The notes: generated by a model from the sequence alone, not told the origin. Positions 18,098 to 28,600 are shown, counted from the stretch's first letter. The stretch: 64,000 bases of DNA from Ligilactobacillus ceti DSM 22408 (GCF_000423245.1 NZ_AUHP01000012.1:91297-155296); one strand, 5' to 3'. A program made the numbers and translations.

Positions 18098-19585
18098 TTA
18101 ATCTCCAGCGTTAACATCTAAAATATCATTGGCACCATGTTTTTTAGCGGCATATTGGCTATAAATCATCCCAATTGCCGTTAAGACTGCTGCTACAATC
18201 ATAATATTATGCAAGCCGTGATGTAAAATATTTCGCATTTGTGGAATCAAATGTTCTGGTAATGTTTTAATCGCTACCGGATCACTTAATGCGTTCATCA
18301 TTTTAATTGTAATCTTACCTTTTGATTCTTTCACACCTTGAACTAACGCTTGATTCATGGTCACACCATAAATAGATGACATAAATGTTTGCGCTAAAAT
18401 TCTAGATAAGAAACTTAAAGAAGTCGCAATCGCCATATCTTGACGACTCGAATCTTTTTGGACTTTTACTTGTAAAACAACGAAAATCAACCCTGTTCCT
18501 AATCCAAAGAAACAACTAGAAATTAATAATGTTGTAAAACTAGCATCCACACCTGCAAAGATTAAAATAACTAATGAAATTAAAATTAATAATAAGCTAT
18601 AAAAATTAATTGTCCCGGCACGGAATCTTGTTTGTAATCTTGGTGCACTTTGCGCGCCGATTAAATCCGTAACAGCCCCTGGAATTTGGGTCACACCACC
18701 AATTAAAGCCGTTGTTGCCAATAATCCTTGCGCCCACATCGGAGCGTAATTACTAAAGGCAATCCCGCCACCCCATGCAACTGAGAATAAAACAAAATCA
18801 GCTACTAATGGTTTGTTTTTGAAAATTCGTCCCGGAATAATCGGATCTTGAGCTGTTTTTTCTACTTGTGTTAAACGCCATAAGAAATAACCACCCACAA
18901 TCATTAATCCTGCTACCCAATAATTCGAAGCCATTCCGATTAATTGAATTCCCAATAACAAGGCAGACAATCCAATAATCATATACACACTACCTTTAAA
19001 GTCAAAGTGGACTTTCCGTGTGTTTTTATTAACAGCATAATATTTTTGAATAATAATAATTGTAATCAAACCTAATGGTACATTAATATAAAAGACCCAA
19101 TGCCAATTTAAAGCATCAACAATCCATCCACCGACTAACGGACCCATAATGGTTGCGGCACTCCAACTAGCTGCAATATAACCTAAGACTTTCGATCTTT
19201 GATAATACTTATGATATAGTTCGCCAATCACGATATATGGCAGAGCACTCATCCCACCAGTTCCGATCCCCATAAAAATGCGGGCAATTAAAAAGAACCA
19301 AATGTTCGTTGCTGCACCTTCTAAAAGTGAACTAACAATGAAAACAACTAAAGATAATTGCAAAGCAAACTTATTACTTGTTCGTTCACCTAATTTACTC
19401 CAAATTGGAGTCGAAATTGCCATTCCTAATAAAAAGACGGCAATAATCCATCCCATATATTCGATACCATTTAAATCACTAATAATCGCTGGTAATGCCG
19501 TTGTAATAATCGTCGCATCTAACCCGGAAATGATATTAGCTAATAACAAAGCACCTGTCACCCAAGCGACTTGTTTTTTGTGCAT
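18098..19585 (-). CDS. MFS transporter, DHA2 (14-helix) drug/efflux type
   Basis: The 495-residue protein has about fourteen hydrophobic segments. Helix 1 reads LANIISGLDATIITTALPAI, matching the DHA2 signature with the membrane Asp, and motif C-like GPLVGGWIVDALNWHWVFYINVPLG follows helix 5. GAGAGGGG precedes the ATG. Members export drugs, dyes or cell products by proton antiport; substrate is unknown here. It is monocistronic with no adjacent regulator, unlike the second MFS pump near 58 kb. Confidence 0.88.
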   Translation of the reverse strand: MHKKQVAWVTGALLLANIISGLDATIITTALPAIISDLNGIEYMGWIIAVFLLGMAISTPIWSKLGERTSNKFALQLSLVVFIVSSLLEGAATNIWFFLIARIFMGIGTGGMSALPYIVIGELYHKYYQRSKVLGYIAASWSAATIMGPLVGGWIVDALNWHWVFYINVPLGLITIIIIQKYYAVNKNTRKVHFDFKGSVYMIIGLSALLLGIQLIGMASNYWVAGLMIVGGYFLWRLTQVEKTAQDPIIPGRIFKNKPLVADFVLFSVAWGGGIAFSNYAPMWAQGLLATTALIGGVTQIPGAVTDLIGAQSAPRLQTRFRAGTINFYSLLLILISLVILIFAGVDASFTTLLISSCFFGLGTGLIFVVLQVKVQKDSSRQDMAIATSLSFLSRILAQTFMSSIYGVTMNQALVQGVKESKGKITIKMMNALSDPVAIKTLPEHLIPQMRNILHHGLHNIMIVAAVLTAIGMIYSQYAAKKHGANDILDVNAGD

Positions 19586-19687
19586 TTTAACGCCCCTCTC
19601 TCATTTTTATTTTTGTCCATATCCTCTATATTAACTGATTGCCTTTTTTAGTCAATACTTCTTTCTCACTTCAAGGTGAAAATCAAT

Positions 19688-19717
19688 AAAAAAAGCAACC
19701 TTCTGTCAGAAAGTTGC
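19688..19717 (-). terminator. Terminator after the 19.7-kb membrane protein gene
   Basis: The stem AGCAAC-TTCTG with complement leads into six to seven T residues on the minus strand. Confidence 0.88.
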
Positions 19718-19730
19718 TGAAAAATCTTGT

Positions 19731-20522
19731 TTAGTTAACTTTTTCTAATTGAATTTCTGAATTTGTTTGCCCTAACATACTTTGGTATTTACTCTCACCA
19801 TATGTTAATAAGCGACCATCAATTTTTGTATGTTTTAAATCATTAATATTAATGACTGCTGCTGGATATTTTTTCTTTGATTTCTTATGAACATGAACTA
19901 AATTATAGTTTAATTTAATTTTATCTTTTTCAATTTCATAAGTATATTGCGCAACTGCCCAATATTCCCATTCATCAGGACCCATTTGATACACTTTGTT
20001 AAAGAAATCTTGATCGGTCGCTAATTCTTTCAATTCAGCCTCATCCTTAGCTATATACCAACCATTAGAAGCCACAACATGCTTAGTTTCATTGTTTTTC
20101 TTCCGATAAATTCGTGCCAAAATAGCTTGTTTTTTCTCTTGTTTACCAAAAACAAGATAGTTCTTATAACTTGAATTTTTATCCGTTGATGTAATTTCAA
20201 ACACATTACCTACAACTACTTTTTTAGGAGTTGCTCGTGTAAAAAACCAAACTAATCCAGCAATAACAATTGCTCCCATCACTACTACTAAGGCCCATTT
20301 TTTCTTATCAAACGGTTCTTTTTTATTTTTTACAGCAGGTGCTGCCTTGGAATCGTTGTTGGTTTCTGGTGTTAGCTCTTTTACTTCTGCCTTTTCCGTA
20401 ATCTGATCAGCTTTTGGTTGGGCAACTACTTCATTATTTACAACTTGTTCTTTTGGTGCCACCTCTTCTGTGACTTGTTCTGATCCAGTTTCTTCTGGAT
20501 TTGTTTTTGGTTTATCTGTCAT
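19731..20522 (-). CDS. Single-pass membrane protein of unknown function, 263 residues
   Basis: I do not recognise the family. Residues 1-85 are an acidic, Glu/Pro/Thr-rich disordered tail (TNPEETGSEQVTEEVAPKE). A Lys-rich stretch and one membrane helix follow (about 91-111, WALVVVMGAIVIAGLVWFF), then a basic external domain of about 150 residues rich in Tyr and Lys. The layout suggests a cytoplasmic tail and an outside C-domain. It follows the zinc-ribbon gene by about 80 bases with a weak hairpin between, so they may be expressed together. Confidence 0.65.
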   Translation of the reverse strand: MTDKPKTNPEETGSEQVTEEVAPKEQVVNNEVVAQPKADQITEKAEVKELTPETNNDSKAAPAVKNKKEPFDKKKWALVVVMGAIVIAGLVWFFTRATPKKVVVGNVFEITSTDKNSSYKNYLVFGKQEKKQAILARIYRKKNNETKHVVASNGWYIAKDEAELKELATDQDFFNKVYQMGPDEWEYWAVAQYTYEIEKDKIKLNYNLVHVHKKSKKKYPAAVININDLKHTKIDGRLLTYGESKYQSMLGQTNSEIQLEKVN

Positions 20523-20557
20523 TGATTATCTTCCTGTCTAATAATTTATCTTTAATA

Positions 20558-20589
20558 GAAAACAAGAGCTAGAATGTTCTTCTAGCTCT
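20558..20589 (-). terminator. Weak terminator between zinc-ribbon gene and next gene
   Basis: A perfect 10-bp stem (AGAGCTAGAA/TTCTAGCTCT) is followed only by a broken T run on the minus strand, so read-through is likely. Confidence 0.6.
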
Positions 20590-20603
20590 TTAATTTAATT
20601 TTA

Positions 20604-20873
20604 TTATTTATTTAAAAAGTAAACTGCTAATGCCACAATCACTAACCCAACAATTAATAAAATTGTGTTCGTTAAATTATGTTTCACGCCGCCTTTAACA
20701 GAGTTTTCAATACTATCGCCTAACATTTCTTCTTCAGGTGTTGGGCTAGCTTGTTCGTGCATGATTTTTTCTGTATCAATTGCTTCCACTTCTGGACCGA
20801 ATTGTTCACCACAGTTATCACACATTAAAGCTTCTGGATTAACTTCTTGACCACATTTTGGACACACTTTCAT
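20604..20873 (-). CDS. Zinc-ribbon, tail-anchored small protein
   Basis: The 89-residue protein begins MKVCPKCGQEVNPEALMCDNCGEQF, a zinc ribbon with two CxxC pairs, and ends in a hydrophobic helix (about 68-87) followed by NK, a tail-anchor layout. An acidic linker joins them. Such zinc-ribbon membrane proteins are common in lactobacilli and have no assigned role. The neighbour downstream is also a single-pass membrane protein. Confidence 0.8.
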   Translation of the reverse strand: MKVCPKCGQEVNPEALMCDNCGEQFGPEVEAIDTEKIMHEQASPTPEEEMLGDSIENSVKGGVKHNLTNTILLIVGLVIVALAVYFLNK

Positions 20874-21081
20874 TGAAATCCCTCATTTCTAAAATATCTA
20901 AACTCTCTTTAATTTAATTTTACCATATAGACGATCTATTACTAAAAGAAAAAGCTTATATTAACTATTTTTTCTATACACTTCGCGGCATTTGCCTTTT
21001 GGCAGCGGTTCAATAATATGTTAAAATTCTTAATAGAATTTATTATTATTTTTTTAGCTTTTTAGAAAGAATCGATAAATT

Positions 21082-21900
21082 ATGCCTTATTTAAAAACCA
21101 ATGATAACGTTGACCTTCATTATGAAGTCTCCGGCTCAGGAAAACCACTCTTACTTTTACCTGGTTGGACATGCACGACTGAATTTTGGCAAAAAAATGT
21201 TCCTACTTTGTCAAAACATTTTAAAGTCATCACTCTTGATTTTAGAGGTCACGGTCAGTCCGATAAAGTATTCTCTGGACATCGCATCGCGCGGTATGCT
21301 ATGGATGTTAAAAACGTTTTAGACACATTAGATGTCGAACACGTCACAGTCCTTGGTTGGTCTATGGGTGCGGCTGTTTTATGGAGCTATCTTGAATTAT
21401 TCGGTAACCACCGTGTTGATAGTTTAATTTGTGTCGATCAATCACCTGCTCAATATGTTCAAGCTGATTGGCAATGGGGACAAAAAGCCTGCTTTGATGT
21501 AGAAACTTTTATCCAAACTTGTGCAGCTATTAAATATGACCCATCCGGTTCAGCAGCAGGTCTCGTATCTGCTTGCTTGCATAATATTCCAACTGATGAA
21601 GAAGCTGAATTACTCGCTTCCGAAATCAATCGTTGTCCTGGTCAAATCAGAATTGATATTATGCGTGACCATACAAACCTTGATTGGCGCGACTTTATTC
21701 CAAATATTAAAGTCCCAACTTTAGTTTGCGTGGCTCGTAATAGTCAAGTGTTCGATTGGCACGGTAGCGCATGGGTGGGTGCTAATATCCCGAACGCTCA
21801 AACTGTTTTCTTTGAAAATTCTGGTCATATGTTATTCTGGGATGAACCCGAAAAGTTCAATCAAACAGTAATTGATTTTATTGAAAATATTCAAAACTAA
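21082..21900 (+). CDS. Alpha/beta hydrolase (esterase/haloperoxidase-like)
   Basis: The 272-residue cytoplasmic protein has the alpha/beta-hydrolase fold: LLLLPGWTCTTEFW with the oxyanion region, ITLDFRGHGQSDK, the nucleophile elbow VLGWSMGAAV (Ser about residue 96), and the C-terminal ENSGHMLFWDEP with the catalytic His. No signal peptide is seen. Substrate is unknown. It is the only plus-strand gene in this part of the left arm and so runs against replication. A terminator follows, flanked by two parS sites. Confidence 0.85.
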   Translation: MPYLKTNDNVDLHYEVSGSGKPLLLLPGWTCTTEFWQKNVPTLSKHFKVITLDFRGHGQSDKVFSGHRIARYAMDVKNVLDTLDVEHVTVLGWSMGAAVLWSYLELFGNHRVDSLICVDQSPAQYVQADWQWGQKACFDVETFIQTCAAIKYDPSGSAAGLVSACLHNIPTDEEAELLASEINRCPGQIRIDIMRDHTNLDWRDFIPNIKVPTLVCVARNSQVFDWHGSAWVGANIPNAQTVFFENSGHMLFWDEPEKFNQTVIDFIENIQN

Positions 21901-21901
21901 T

Positions 21902-21917
21902 TGTTTCACGTGAAACT
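21902..21917. promoter_or_regulatory. parS: parS-like ParB binding site (15 of 16 bases)
   Basis: TGTTTCACGTGAAACT differs only at the last base from the TGTTNCACGTGAAACA consensus bound by ParB/Spo0J. It lies right after the hydrolase stop codon. Confidence 0.85.
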
Positions 21918-21930
21918 TTTGTTTTTACTC

Positions 21931-21976
21931 AAAAAAGCAGCGCCAAAATTAATTATAATTTTGACGCTGCTTTTTT
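21931..21976. terminator. Bidirectional terminator between convergent genes
   Basis: A long stem (AAAAAAGCAGCG-CAAAATTA with complement, one mismatch) has A and T runs on both sides; it serves the hydrolase. Confidence 0.9.
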
Positions 21977-21979
21977 CAA

Positions 21980-21995
21980 TGTTTCACGTGAAACA
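21980..21995. promoter_or_regulatory. parS: parS site, perfect match
   Basis: TGTTTCACGTGAAACA is an exact ParB site, about 15 kb from the origin. It sits between two terminators. Confidence 0.93.
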
Positions 21996-21997
21996 AA

Positions 21998-22030
21998 AAG
22001 ACACCCTAACGCCGCTGGTTAGAGTGTCTT
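21998..22030 (-). terminator. Terminator after rpsR
   Basis: A stem (AAGACAC-CTAAC with complement) and following T residues on the minus strand end the rpsF-ssb-rpsR operon. Confidence 0.88.
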
Positions 22031-22039
22031 AAATATATT

Positions 22040-22276
22040 CTATTCTTCAGATGAGAATGGAAGTAAGCCCATGATACGTGCACGCTTGATAGCGATTGTT
22101 ACACGACGTTGGTTCTTTGCGCTTGTTCCTGTCACACGACGTGGTAAAATTTTACCGCGTTCTGAGATAAAACGACGTAAAAGATCTACATCTTTATAGT
22201 CAATATATTCAATGTGGTTTGCTGCGATGAAGTCGACTCTACGACGACGACGTCCGCCTCGACGGTTTTGTGCCAT
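22040..22276 (-). CDS. rpsR: 30S ribosomal protein S18
   Basis: S18 binds the central domain of 16S rRNA together with S6. The 78-residue protein ends [19 protein letters not shown] and contains [20 protein letters not shown], both diagnostic; the N-terminus is Arg-rich ([12 protein letters not shown]). No zinc-binding Cys motif is present. It is last in the rpsF-ssb-rpsR operon behind a GAGGAGGG site. Confidence 0.98.
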   Translation of the reverse strand: MAQNRRGGRRRRRVDFIAANHIEYIDYKDVDLLRRFISERGKILPRRVTGTSAKNQRRVTIAIKRARIMGLLPFSSEE

Positions 22277-22297
22277 TGTTAATTTCCCTCCTCGTTA

Positions 22298-22852
22298 CTA
22301 AAATGGTAAGTCATCATCTGATATATCAATTTGTTGGCCACTATTAGCAAACGGATCGGGAGCATTATTATCACCCATTGTTTGTTCAGTGTTTTGACCA
22401 GCACTTACATTGCCTGTGAATCCTGTGCTTTGAGCATTAGAATTCATTTGAGCACCATAAGGGTTGTTATCAGATTGATAGTTAGGAGTAGCACCACCTG
22501 CTGGATTACTTTGACGGTAACGTTCAGCTTCGGAACGACTTTCAAGCAATGAGAAGCTATCAACTGCGACTTCAGTTACGTAAACACGTTGACCTTGTTG
22601 GTTTTCGTAATTACGTGTTTGAATTCGGCCATCAACGCCAATTAAGGAACCTTTATGTGTAAAATTCGCAAAATTTTCGGCTGCTTTACGCCAAATCACA
22701 CAGTTAATAAAGTCAGCTTCACGTTCACCGTTTTGGTTCTTGAATTGACGGTTAACTGCTAATGTGAATGTTGCAACTGCAATACCACTTTGGGTATAAC
22801 GTAAATCAGGATCTCTAGTTAGTCTTCCGACTAAAGTTGCTCTATTTATCAA
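22298..22852 (-). CDS. ssb: Single-stranded DNA-binding protein
   Basis: SSB coats single-stranded DNA in replication, repair and recombination. The 184-residue protein has the OB-fold ([21 protein letters not shown], then [21 protein letters not shown]), a Gln/Asn/Gly-rich flexible linker (about 110-175), and the acidic tip DISDDDLPF that recruits partners. It lies between rpsF and rpsR as in most Firmicutes. Confidence 0.98.
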   Translation of the reverse strand: MINRATLVGRLTRDPDLRYTQSGIAVATFTLAVNRQFKNQNGEREADFINCVIWRKAAENFANFTHKGSLIGVDGRIQTRNYENQQGQRVYVTEVAVDSFSLLESRSEAERYRQSNPAGGATPNYQSDNNPYGAQMNSNAQSTGFTGNVSAGQNTEQTMGDNNAPDPFANSGQQIDISDDDLPF

Positions 22853-22897
22853 GATTGCATCCTCCTAGTTTTCAAGTTTTAATTCAATAGTTAAAAA

Positions 22898-23182
22898 TTA
22901 TTTTTCGCGTTTAACGATCATATGACGTAAGATGTTTTCGTTAATCTTAGCCAAACGGTCAAATTCGTCAATTGCTACTGCATCAGCTGTTACGTTAACG
23001 ATATGGTAGATACCTTCGTTAAAGCCACCGATTTCATATGCAAAACGACGCTTAGACCAGTCTTTTGAATCGCTAATTACTGCACCCTTATCTGTTAAGA
23101 TAGCATCAAAACGTTCAACTAATTCTGCTTTTGCAGCTTCGTCGATTGCTGGGCTGATAATATAAGTAATTTCATATTTCAT
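22898..23182 (-). CDS. rpsF: 30S ribosomal protein S6
   Basis: S6 pairs with S18 on the 30S platform. The 94-residue product begins [15 protein letters not shown] and contains [21 protein letters not shown], both typical. The ATG at 23182 follows AAGGAGG; a GTG at 23194 lies within that ribosome site and is unlikely to be used. The gene leads the rpsF-ssb-rpsR operon, has a strong promoter, and has two hairpins in its leader that probably give S6:S18 autoregulation. Confidence 0.97.
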   Translation of the reverse strand: MKYEITYIISPAIDEAAKAELVERFDAILTDKGAVISDSKDWSKRRFAYEIGGFNEGIYHIVNVTADAVAIDEFDRLAKINENILRHMIVKREK

Positions 23183-23205
23183 GACTGTTTGCACCTCCTT
23201 ATGGA

Positions 23206-23272
23206 CTTGTGGTTCTTAAAAAATCTTAAGAACAAGGAGAGTAATCTAAAGCTTTTGCTTGTTAGATACTCA
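23206..23272 (-). promoter_or_regulatory. rpsF leader with two hairpins (S6:S18 autoregulatory-type)
   Basis: In the transcript, CTTG-TTCTTAA pairs with TTAAGAA-CCA-CAAG (23206-23236), leaving a CCA bulge on the 3' side, close to the CCG-containing asymmetric bulge of the known S6:S18 motif. Just upstream a second stem pairs GAGTATCTAA with TTAGATTACTC (23238-23272). The S6:S18 assignment is inferred from position and shape. Confidence 0.6.
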
Positions 23273-23281
23273 CGAAATAGT

Positions 23282-23310
23282 ATTATAGCACTGATTTTTC
23301 GCCATTGCAA
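23282..23310 (-). promoter_or_regulatory. rpsF operon promoter
   Basis: On the minus strand TTGCAA (23305-23310), a 17-base spacer and a perfect TATAAT (23282-23287). Confidence 0.85.
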
Positions 23311-23453
23311 CCATTTATCCCGCTCTTTTCCAGATTATCCGAAAAGTTAAATTTTGTTAAATCTCTTATTTTCAGAAGACTTTTTAATTTTCAAAATAAT
23401 ACTTTGGTGCTATATTCGACGTGTACAAAAAAAGATTAAAGGAGTGTTTTTTT

Positions 23454-23630
23454 ATGAGTTGTCAACATTGTCAAGACGATCAAAAGAAATTAGACGATTT
23501 AATTAAAGAAGAATGCCGAAATCTTTGCATCGATCATCACTTAATCGAAGAAGCTGAAAAGAAAGCTCAAGCTCGTTTCAACAAAATGAAAGAAGAACGA
23601 GTAAAAAAAGAAATGCATAAACATCAATAA
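23454..23630 (+). CDS. Small charged protein with a CxxC motif, 58 residues
   Basis: I do not recognise a family. It begins MSCQHCQDDQKKLDDLIKEE and has further Cys and His residues (ECRNLCIDHH), then a Lys/Glu helical tail, so it may bind a metal. The start at 23454 follows AAAGGAG; an in-frame ATG at 23421 lacks a ribosome site. It is divergent from rpsF and has its own terminator, which supports it being a real gene. Confidence 0.7.
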   Translation: MSCQHCQDDQKKLDDLIKEECRNLCIDHHLIEEAEKKAQARFNKMKEERVKKEMHKHQ

Positions 23631-23642
23631 TCCCCTTTTCTA

Positions 23643-23676
23643 GCCCAGTGATTTGTAACAATCACTGGGCCTTTTT
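23643..23676 (+). terminator. Terminator after the 58-residue protein
   Basis: A perfect 10-bp stem (GCCCAGTGAT/ATCACTGGGC) is followed by six T residues. Confidence 0.92.
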
Positions 23677-23807
23677 TATTTCAAAAAAACACCCCAAATT
23701 GAATGGTTTTAAATTTACAAAAACCTATAATTTTTTTATAATAACAGTGAATAAAACGCTTACATTGCGTTATATTATTAATCTTTGGAATTAAAGGAGG
23801 TTTTATT

Positions 23808-25616
23808 ATGCAAAATAATAAATTCTTTGTTGAAAAACGTAAATACACAATTAAAAAGTTATCTGTCGGGGTTGCTTCTGTTCTGATTGGGATTGGCTTA
23901 GCTCAAAATTCTATTAATGCTGATACAACACAGCCACCAACCAAACCAGTTGAAAAAGCGACACAAACCGTTGTTCCAAAAGAAGCCACACCAAGTAAAT
24001 CTGTAAAATTAACACCTATTAAAGCAGCTGATCCAGTTACTCCAAGTAAAAAAGCTGAAAAAACAACGAATACCCCGGTTAAACCAGCTACTTTAAGAAC
24101 ACTAGCTGCGCCTACTGCTCAAAAAATTACAATTACTTTCTATCAAAATGGTCCCTCTTCAACAACTGCCACACAAACATTTAATGTTGGTGACAAATTA
24201 CCCGGACCTAAATGGAGTTACTTTGACGGTAAAATGTTCATCGCTTATAACACAAAAGCTGACGGAACAGGTACTTTCTTCCGTAGCACACAAGTTTTAA
24301 CAGCTGCTGATGTCAAAACAATCGAACAAGAAAGCAATGGTAAACTTTATCAAATCGGAGTTCCCAACCCTCGTGATGTTAAAAAGAACATCACATATTG
24401 GATGGCTCAGGTTAATAAAATCCGCTCCTTAGCACCAACTATTGCAATTTCAACAGATGATGTCGTACAAAACACCAAAGACTATGACACTGTTAAAAAA
24501 GCTTTACCTGTCACACAAGCCCAAACACTTCGTTATCGTGCAACTTTAGATCCTAAATCAATCGGTAAAGGTGATCAAAATCCACTTTATTTACTTTGGA
24601 GCTATATTGGTTTTGTTTCCAAAGCTGAAGGTTCTTTAAAGGCAAGTTTTGATAGTCGTTTGATTTTCGACAAAAATATTGATGTTGTCTTCACAAGTGA
24701 ATGGTTAAAACCTGATCCAACCGTCTTTCCACATGCTTATAAGGATCAACAAGGTTGGCATGTCACCATCGATACAGCTAAACTTACTAAAAAAGACCAT
24801 CAATACTTAGTGAATATTCCAGTAGTGATGATTCCAACGGCTGATATTGAAAAAATGTCCGCTGCTGATTTTATGAAGCCAATGGTCTTATCTATTTCTA
24901 AAGACTATAAACGTGGGGTTAATGCGATTATTACAAATAAATCATTTAATGAAATCGCAACAAGTACTGGAACTACTCAAGGAACTGGTCCTGTAATGTT
25001 AGTAACTGGTGCCATCGACTTAAAACTTCATTCACCATATATTCAAAAAATGATTGCTCGCGTTCCTTTCCCATTCAGTCTTGGGTTAGGTTTATTGGGT
25101 CTTTCTGGCGATTCAATCCAACTTGCTAATGATGCTAATAAACAATACGCAAAATTGTTACCAACCGGCCAACTTACAATTAAATACGTTGATGAAAATG
25201 GTAAAACTTTGCATCCAGAAAAAATCGAATACGGTCGCGCTAAAAACCCAGCGCTAGGTAATGATCCACAAAATATTGCAGCTAAATTTAATATAACTAA
25301 ATTAGCTATTCCAGGTTATGAATTTAAAGAAATCGCAACAACAACTAATACTAACTTAACAGGAGATTTCACAATTGCTCCTCAAGAGATCACTTTAATC
25401 TACAAAAAAGCAACTAAACCGGTTACTCCTGAAAAACCTAATAAACCAGTAAAACCGGTTAAACCAGTGGAAAAACCTGCAACACCAACGAAAAAGACCT
25501 TACCAACAACCGGTTCTACTTCTCCAATCGCTCACACAACCCTTGGTTTGATGTTACTCACCATTAGTGGCAGCCTTGCTTTCCTTGGTTTAGATTTACG
25601 CAAAAAAGAAAACTAA
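23808..25616 (+). CDS. LPXTG-anchored surface protein with YSIRK-type signal
   Basis: The 602-residue precursor starts with a YSIRK-like signal (RKYTIKKLSVGVASVLIG), normally directing secretion at the septum. A Thr/Pro/Lys-rich stretch (about 40-105) and a large domain of unknown fold (about 110-450) follow. A MucBP-like module comes next (GQLTIKYVDENGKTLHPEK... ITLIYKK, about 455-545), then a Pro/Lys spacer and the sortase motif LPTTG with a hydrophobic helix and basic tail. It is probably an adhesin. With the convergent SHIRT protein it splits gyrA from rpsF. AAAGGAGG precedes the ATG. The ligand is unknown. Confidence 0.87.
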   Translation: MQNNKFFVEKRKYTIKKLSVGVASVLIGIGLAQNSINADTTQPPTKPVEKATQTVVPKEATPSKSVKLTPIKAADPVTPSKKAEKTTNTPVKPATLRTLAAPTAQKITITFYQNGPSSTTATQTFNVGDKLPGPKWSYFDGKMFIAYNTKADGTGTFFRSTQVLTAADVKTIEQESNGKLYQIGVPNPRDVKKNITYWMAQVNKIRSLAPTIAISTDDVVQNTKDYDTVKKALPVTQAQTLRYRATLDPKSIGKGDQNPLYLLWSYIGFVSKAEGSLKASFDSRLIFDKNIDVVFTSEWLKPDPTVFPHAYKDQQGWHVTIDTAKLTKKDHQYLVNIPVVMIPTADIEKMSAADFMKPMVLSISKDYKRGVNAIITNKSFNEIATSTGTTQGTGPVMLVTGAIDLKLHSPYIQKMIARVPFPFSLGLGLLGLSGDSIQLANDANKQYAKLLPTGQLTIKYVDENGKTLHPEKIEYGRAKNPALGNDPQNIAAKFNITKLAIPGYEFKEIATTTNTNLTGDFTIAPQEITLIYKKATKPVTPEKPNKPVKPVKPVEKPATPTKKTLPTTGSTSPIAHTTLGLMLLTISGSLAFLGLDLRKKEN

Positions 25617-25622
25617 ATAAGC

Positions 25623-25662
25623 AAAAAAATAGCTCGTTCCTTAAAAGGAACGAGCTATTTTG
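25623..25662. terminator. Bidirectional terminator between the two convergent surface-protein genes
   Basis: A 14-bp perfect stem (AAATAGCTCGTTCC with complement) has A and T runs on both sides. Confidence 0.92.
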
Positions 25663-25671
25663 ATTTAATTT

Positions 25672-28600
25672 TTAATTTTTCTTAATTTTATTTTTTAAAA
25701 CGACAAATCCTCCGATAAATAGACCAAAAACACCTAATAAACTACTAATTACTGGCGCAAAATTTTGTTTTTCTCCCGTTTTTGGTAATATTTTGTCTTT
25801 AGTTTCTTTTTGTGGTTGTGTAGGTTCTTTTTCTTTTTGTGGTTTATTTGGTTTTGTAGGCTCTGGTGTTGGATCATCAGATTTACTTGCTTTAAATGTC
25901 CAAACTGCCTTAAATACTAAATCACCCTTAACAACAACTGCATCCTTTTGCCATGGAGTAGTTAATGTCCATGTCCCATCAGCCACTTTAATTTCAGTTG
26001 TATTAACCATTGCCGGTTGATATTTACTACCTTCAATTAAATCAGAATCTGCTTTAGGCAACAAATCAAGTACTGTTTGTGGCAATGTTTTTCCTGGTGT
26101 TCCACTCGTAAATTCATAACTTGCTTGATATTTTTTGATTGGTTTTGGTGTAAATTTCCATTCAGCAACTAAGTGTTGATCTTGCATAATTTTTTTGATT
26201 TGTTTTTGCCAATTATGAGTTAAAGTCCATGTTCCATCAGCGACTTGAATTGTTTTTTGCGTGATTTTAGCCGTATTTACATCACTACCTTGATCAAATT
26301 GCTGTGCAGCTGGCAATAAATCTTGAATCGACTGTGGTAAATCTTTTCCTGGAGTAACACTCTTAAAGGCATAATCAACATTAACTTGTTTAATCCAACC
26401 GGCATAAACATTTAAAAGATGCGGATTAACAATCTTTGTTACCATAGTTGTATTTGGTTCTAACTGACCAAAATGCCCCTTTGTAAAATCATATACGTTT
26501 TTTGTTGGATTTGTTAGGACATTTTCATCAGTTACTGCCGTTTGATACCAATTTTTCAACTTATAATGTGCCCGGGTTGGATTTTGTGATTCTGCCAAAC
26601 GTGTCATTTGTACTGGATCAGTCCATGGTGTTTTAGAACTATAAATTGTATATAATTGTTCTTTCGTTGCTTTGTGATTGGCAAAAAAGGCATCTTTCGC
26701 ATTAGCATGATAAATCATTTTAGCTCTTTGACCTAAAACAACTTCTTTTTGCGGTGCTAAAACAAAATCCCATTCCCCAATACCTTGGTGATCAGTATAC
26801 GCTGCTACTTTTTGCGCAGTATCTTGACTAATATAATTTAAAAACTCTGAATCACTGGCTTGTGGTTGATAACCGTCAATCCCTTTCGCAACCACATATC
26901 CCACATGACGTTTTTGGGTTTCAGCAACTTTTTGATTTAAATTCCATTTACTGTCCTTGGCTTTTTCACTCACAGAAACATCAATTCTTTTGTCTAATTT
27001 TCCCGTTAATAAAATAGCCGATTGTTGATCTAAAACGCGCACATCACCATTTGTAATATTTGCTCGTGGAGTAATAATGACATCTTTTTTAGCATAAATA
27101 TTGCTCCCACCATATTCTTGTTTACTTAAAACATGATGTTTTTCCGTTTCTTGATTATTATTAATCGTAGCTTGATCAACTTTTAAATATCCATCATTAA
27201 AAATCCCGCCGGTAATAAAATGAGCATGATTATTCGAAATATTAGCACCACCAGAAATAGTAAGGTGGCCTTGATTATAAATCGCTCCTGCAGTGGCACT
27301 AGCTACTGTAGAACTAATTGATCCCCCTAAAATATTAACTGTACTACCTTCATCGATAAACATTCCACCACCATAGTTGGCATTGTTCCAAGCATATGTG
27401 ACGTTATTAATTAAGTCTGTATCTTGTAAGGTCACATTAACATTAGCATGTCGTTTATCATCTAATTGTGTCCCAATCGCAATCCCTGCACCTGAAATTT
27501 CACTAGTAAAATTTTGGATTTTTGTATTTTTAATCTCACCTTTAACAGTTGAGCCATCATAAAAACAAATTGCTCCCCCATATTTAGCCGTCTTTTTCCA
27601 ACTAGCATTCCAAGCAACGCCAGAACCCGTCAAAGTTGAATTAACTAATTCAAAATTACCCGATCCAACAACTTGAATTAAGCCCCCTGCTTCTAAAGCA
27701 TAAGATTTTAATCCAGTTTGAAAATTAGTATCTGCAATTTTTAAATTAGAACCTTCTGTTGTAATCGCTCCGCCAGCTGTAACTACATTTGTTAAATTCG
27801 GCGCAATTTCAAAATATGAATGTACTACTTCTGCTTTAGGGCAATTTTCGAATTTAATGGCACCACCTGTATTAGCGGCAGGTGTCGTAATTTTAAATGT
27901 TGTATTCTTAATCAAGACTTCACTATCCGTAGCTTCAATGGAGCCACCTTGACGTCCACCTGTATCCCAAATATCATCAGTATGATTACCTTCAAACAAT
28001 GTCTGAGCCCGATTTTTAACTGTTTGATTTTGATTAATCTTCAGATGTGATCCACCTTCGAGTTTAATGGCACCACCTTCACCGTTCCATCCTTTCTTAC
28101 CCAAAACACCACCTGTGGAATTATTCAAGAACTTACCACCTGTAATATTAATATTGGATGTTCCACTATAGATTGCACCACCGTGCGGAGCGGCATCTGC
28201 TGTTTTAGCTGCAACGCCTTCTTTTGTATGATTATTTTCAAAAGTTACATCGTTTAAATTTAAAGTAGAATGCAATGCATGAATCGCTCCACCTTGATAA
28301 CTTTGTTTTAAAACACCTTGCGTATAAATATCTGGTAAATGTTGGGTTGTTCCATTTTTCACCGTTGTTTTCGTCAAAGTTAGATTATTAACTTCATTCA
28401 ATGCAAATAGACGACCTTGATTGTTACCATCTAAAATGACATCTTTAAAAGTTGAACCTGATCCTTGTTTGCCGATCACAAACATATTTTGATTCACACT
28501 AGGCCAGTGACTTGTATCCAATTTGAGACAATGTTGATCTCCGTCAAGCTGAATTGGTTTTTCAACAATAAGCGGTTGCGTAATTTGAAAATCTTTCGTT

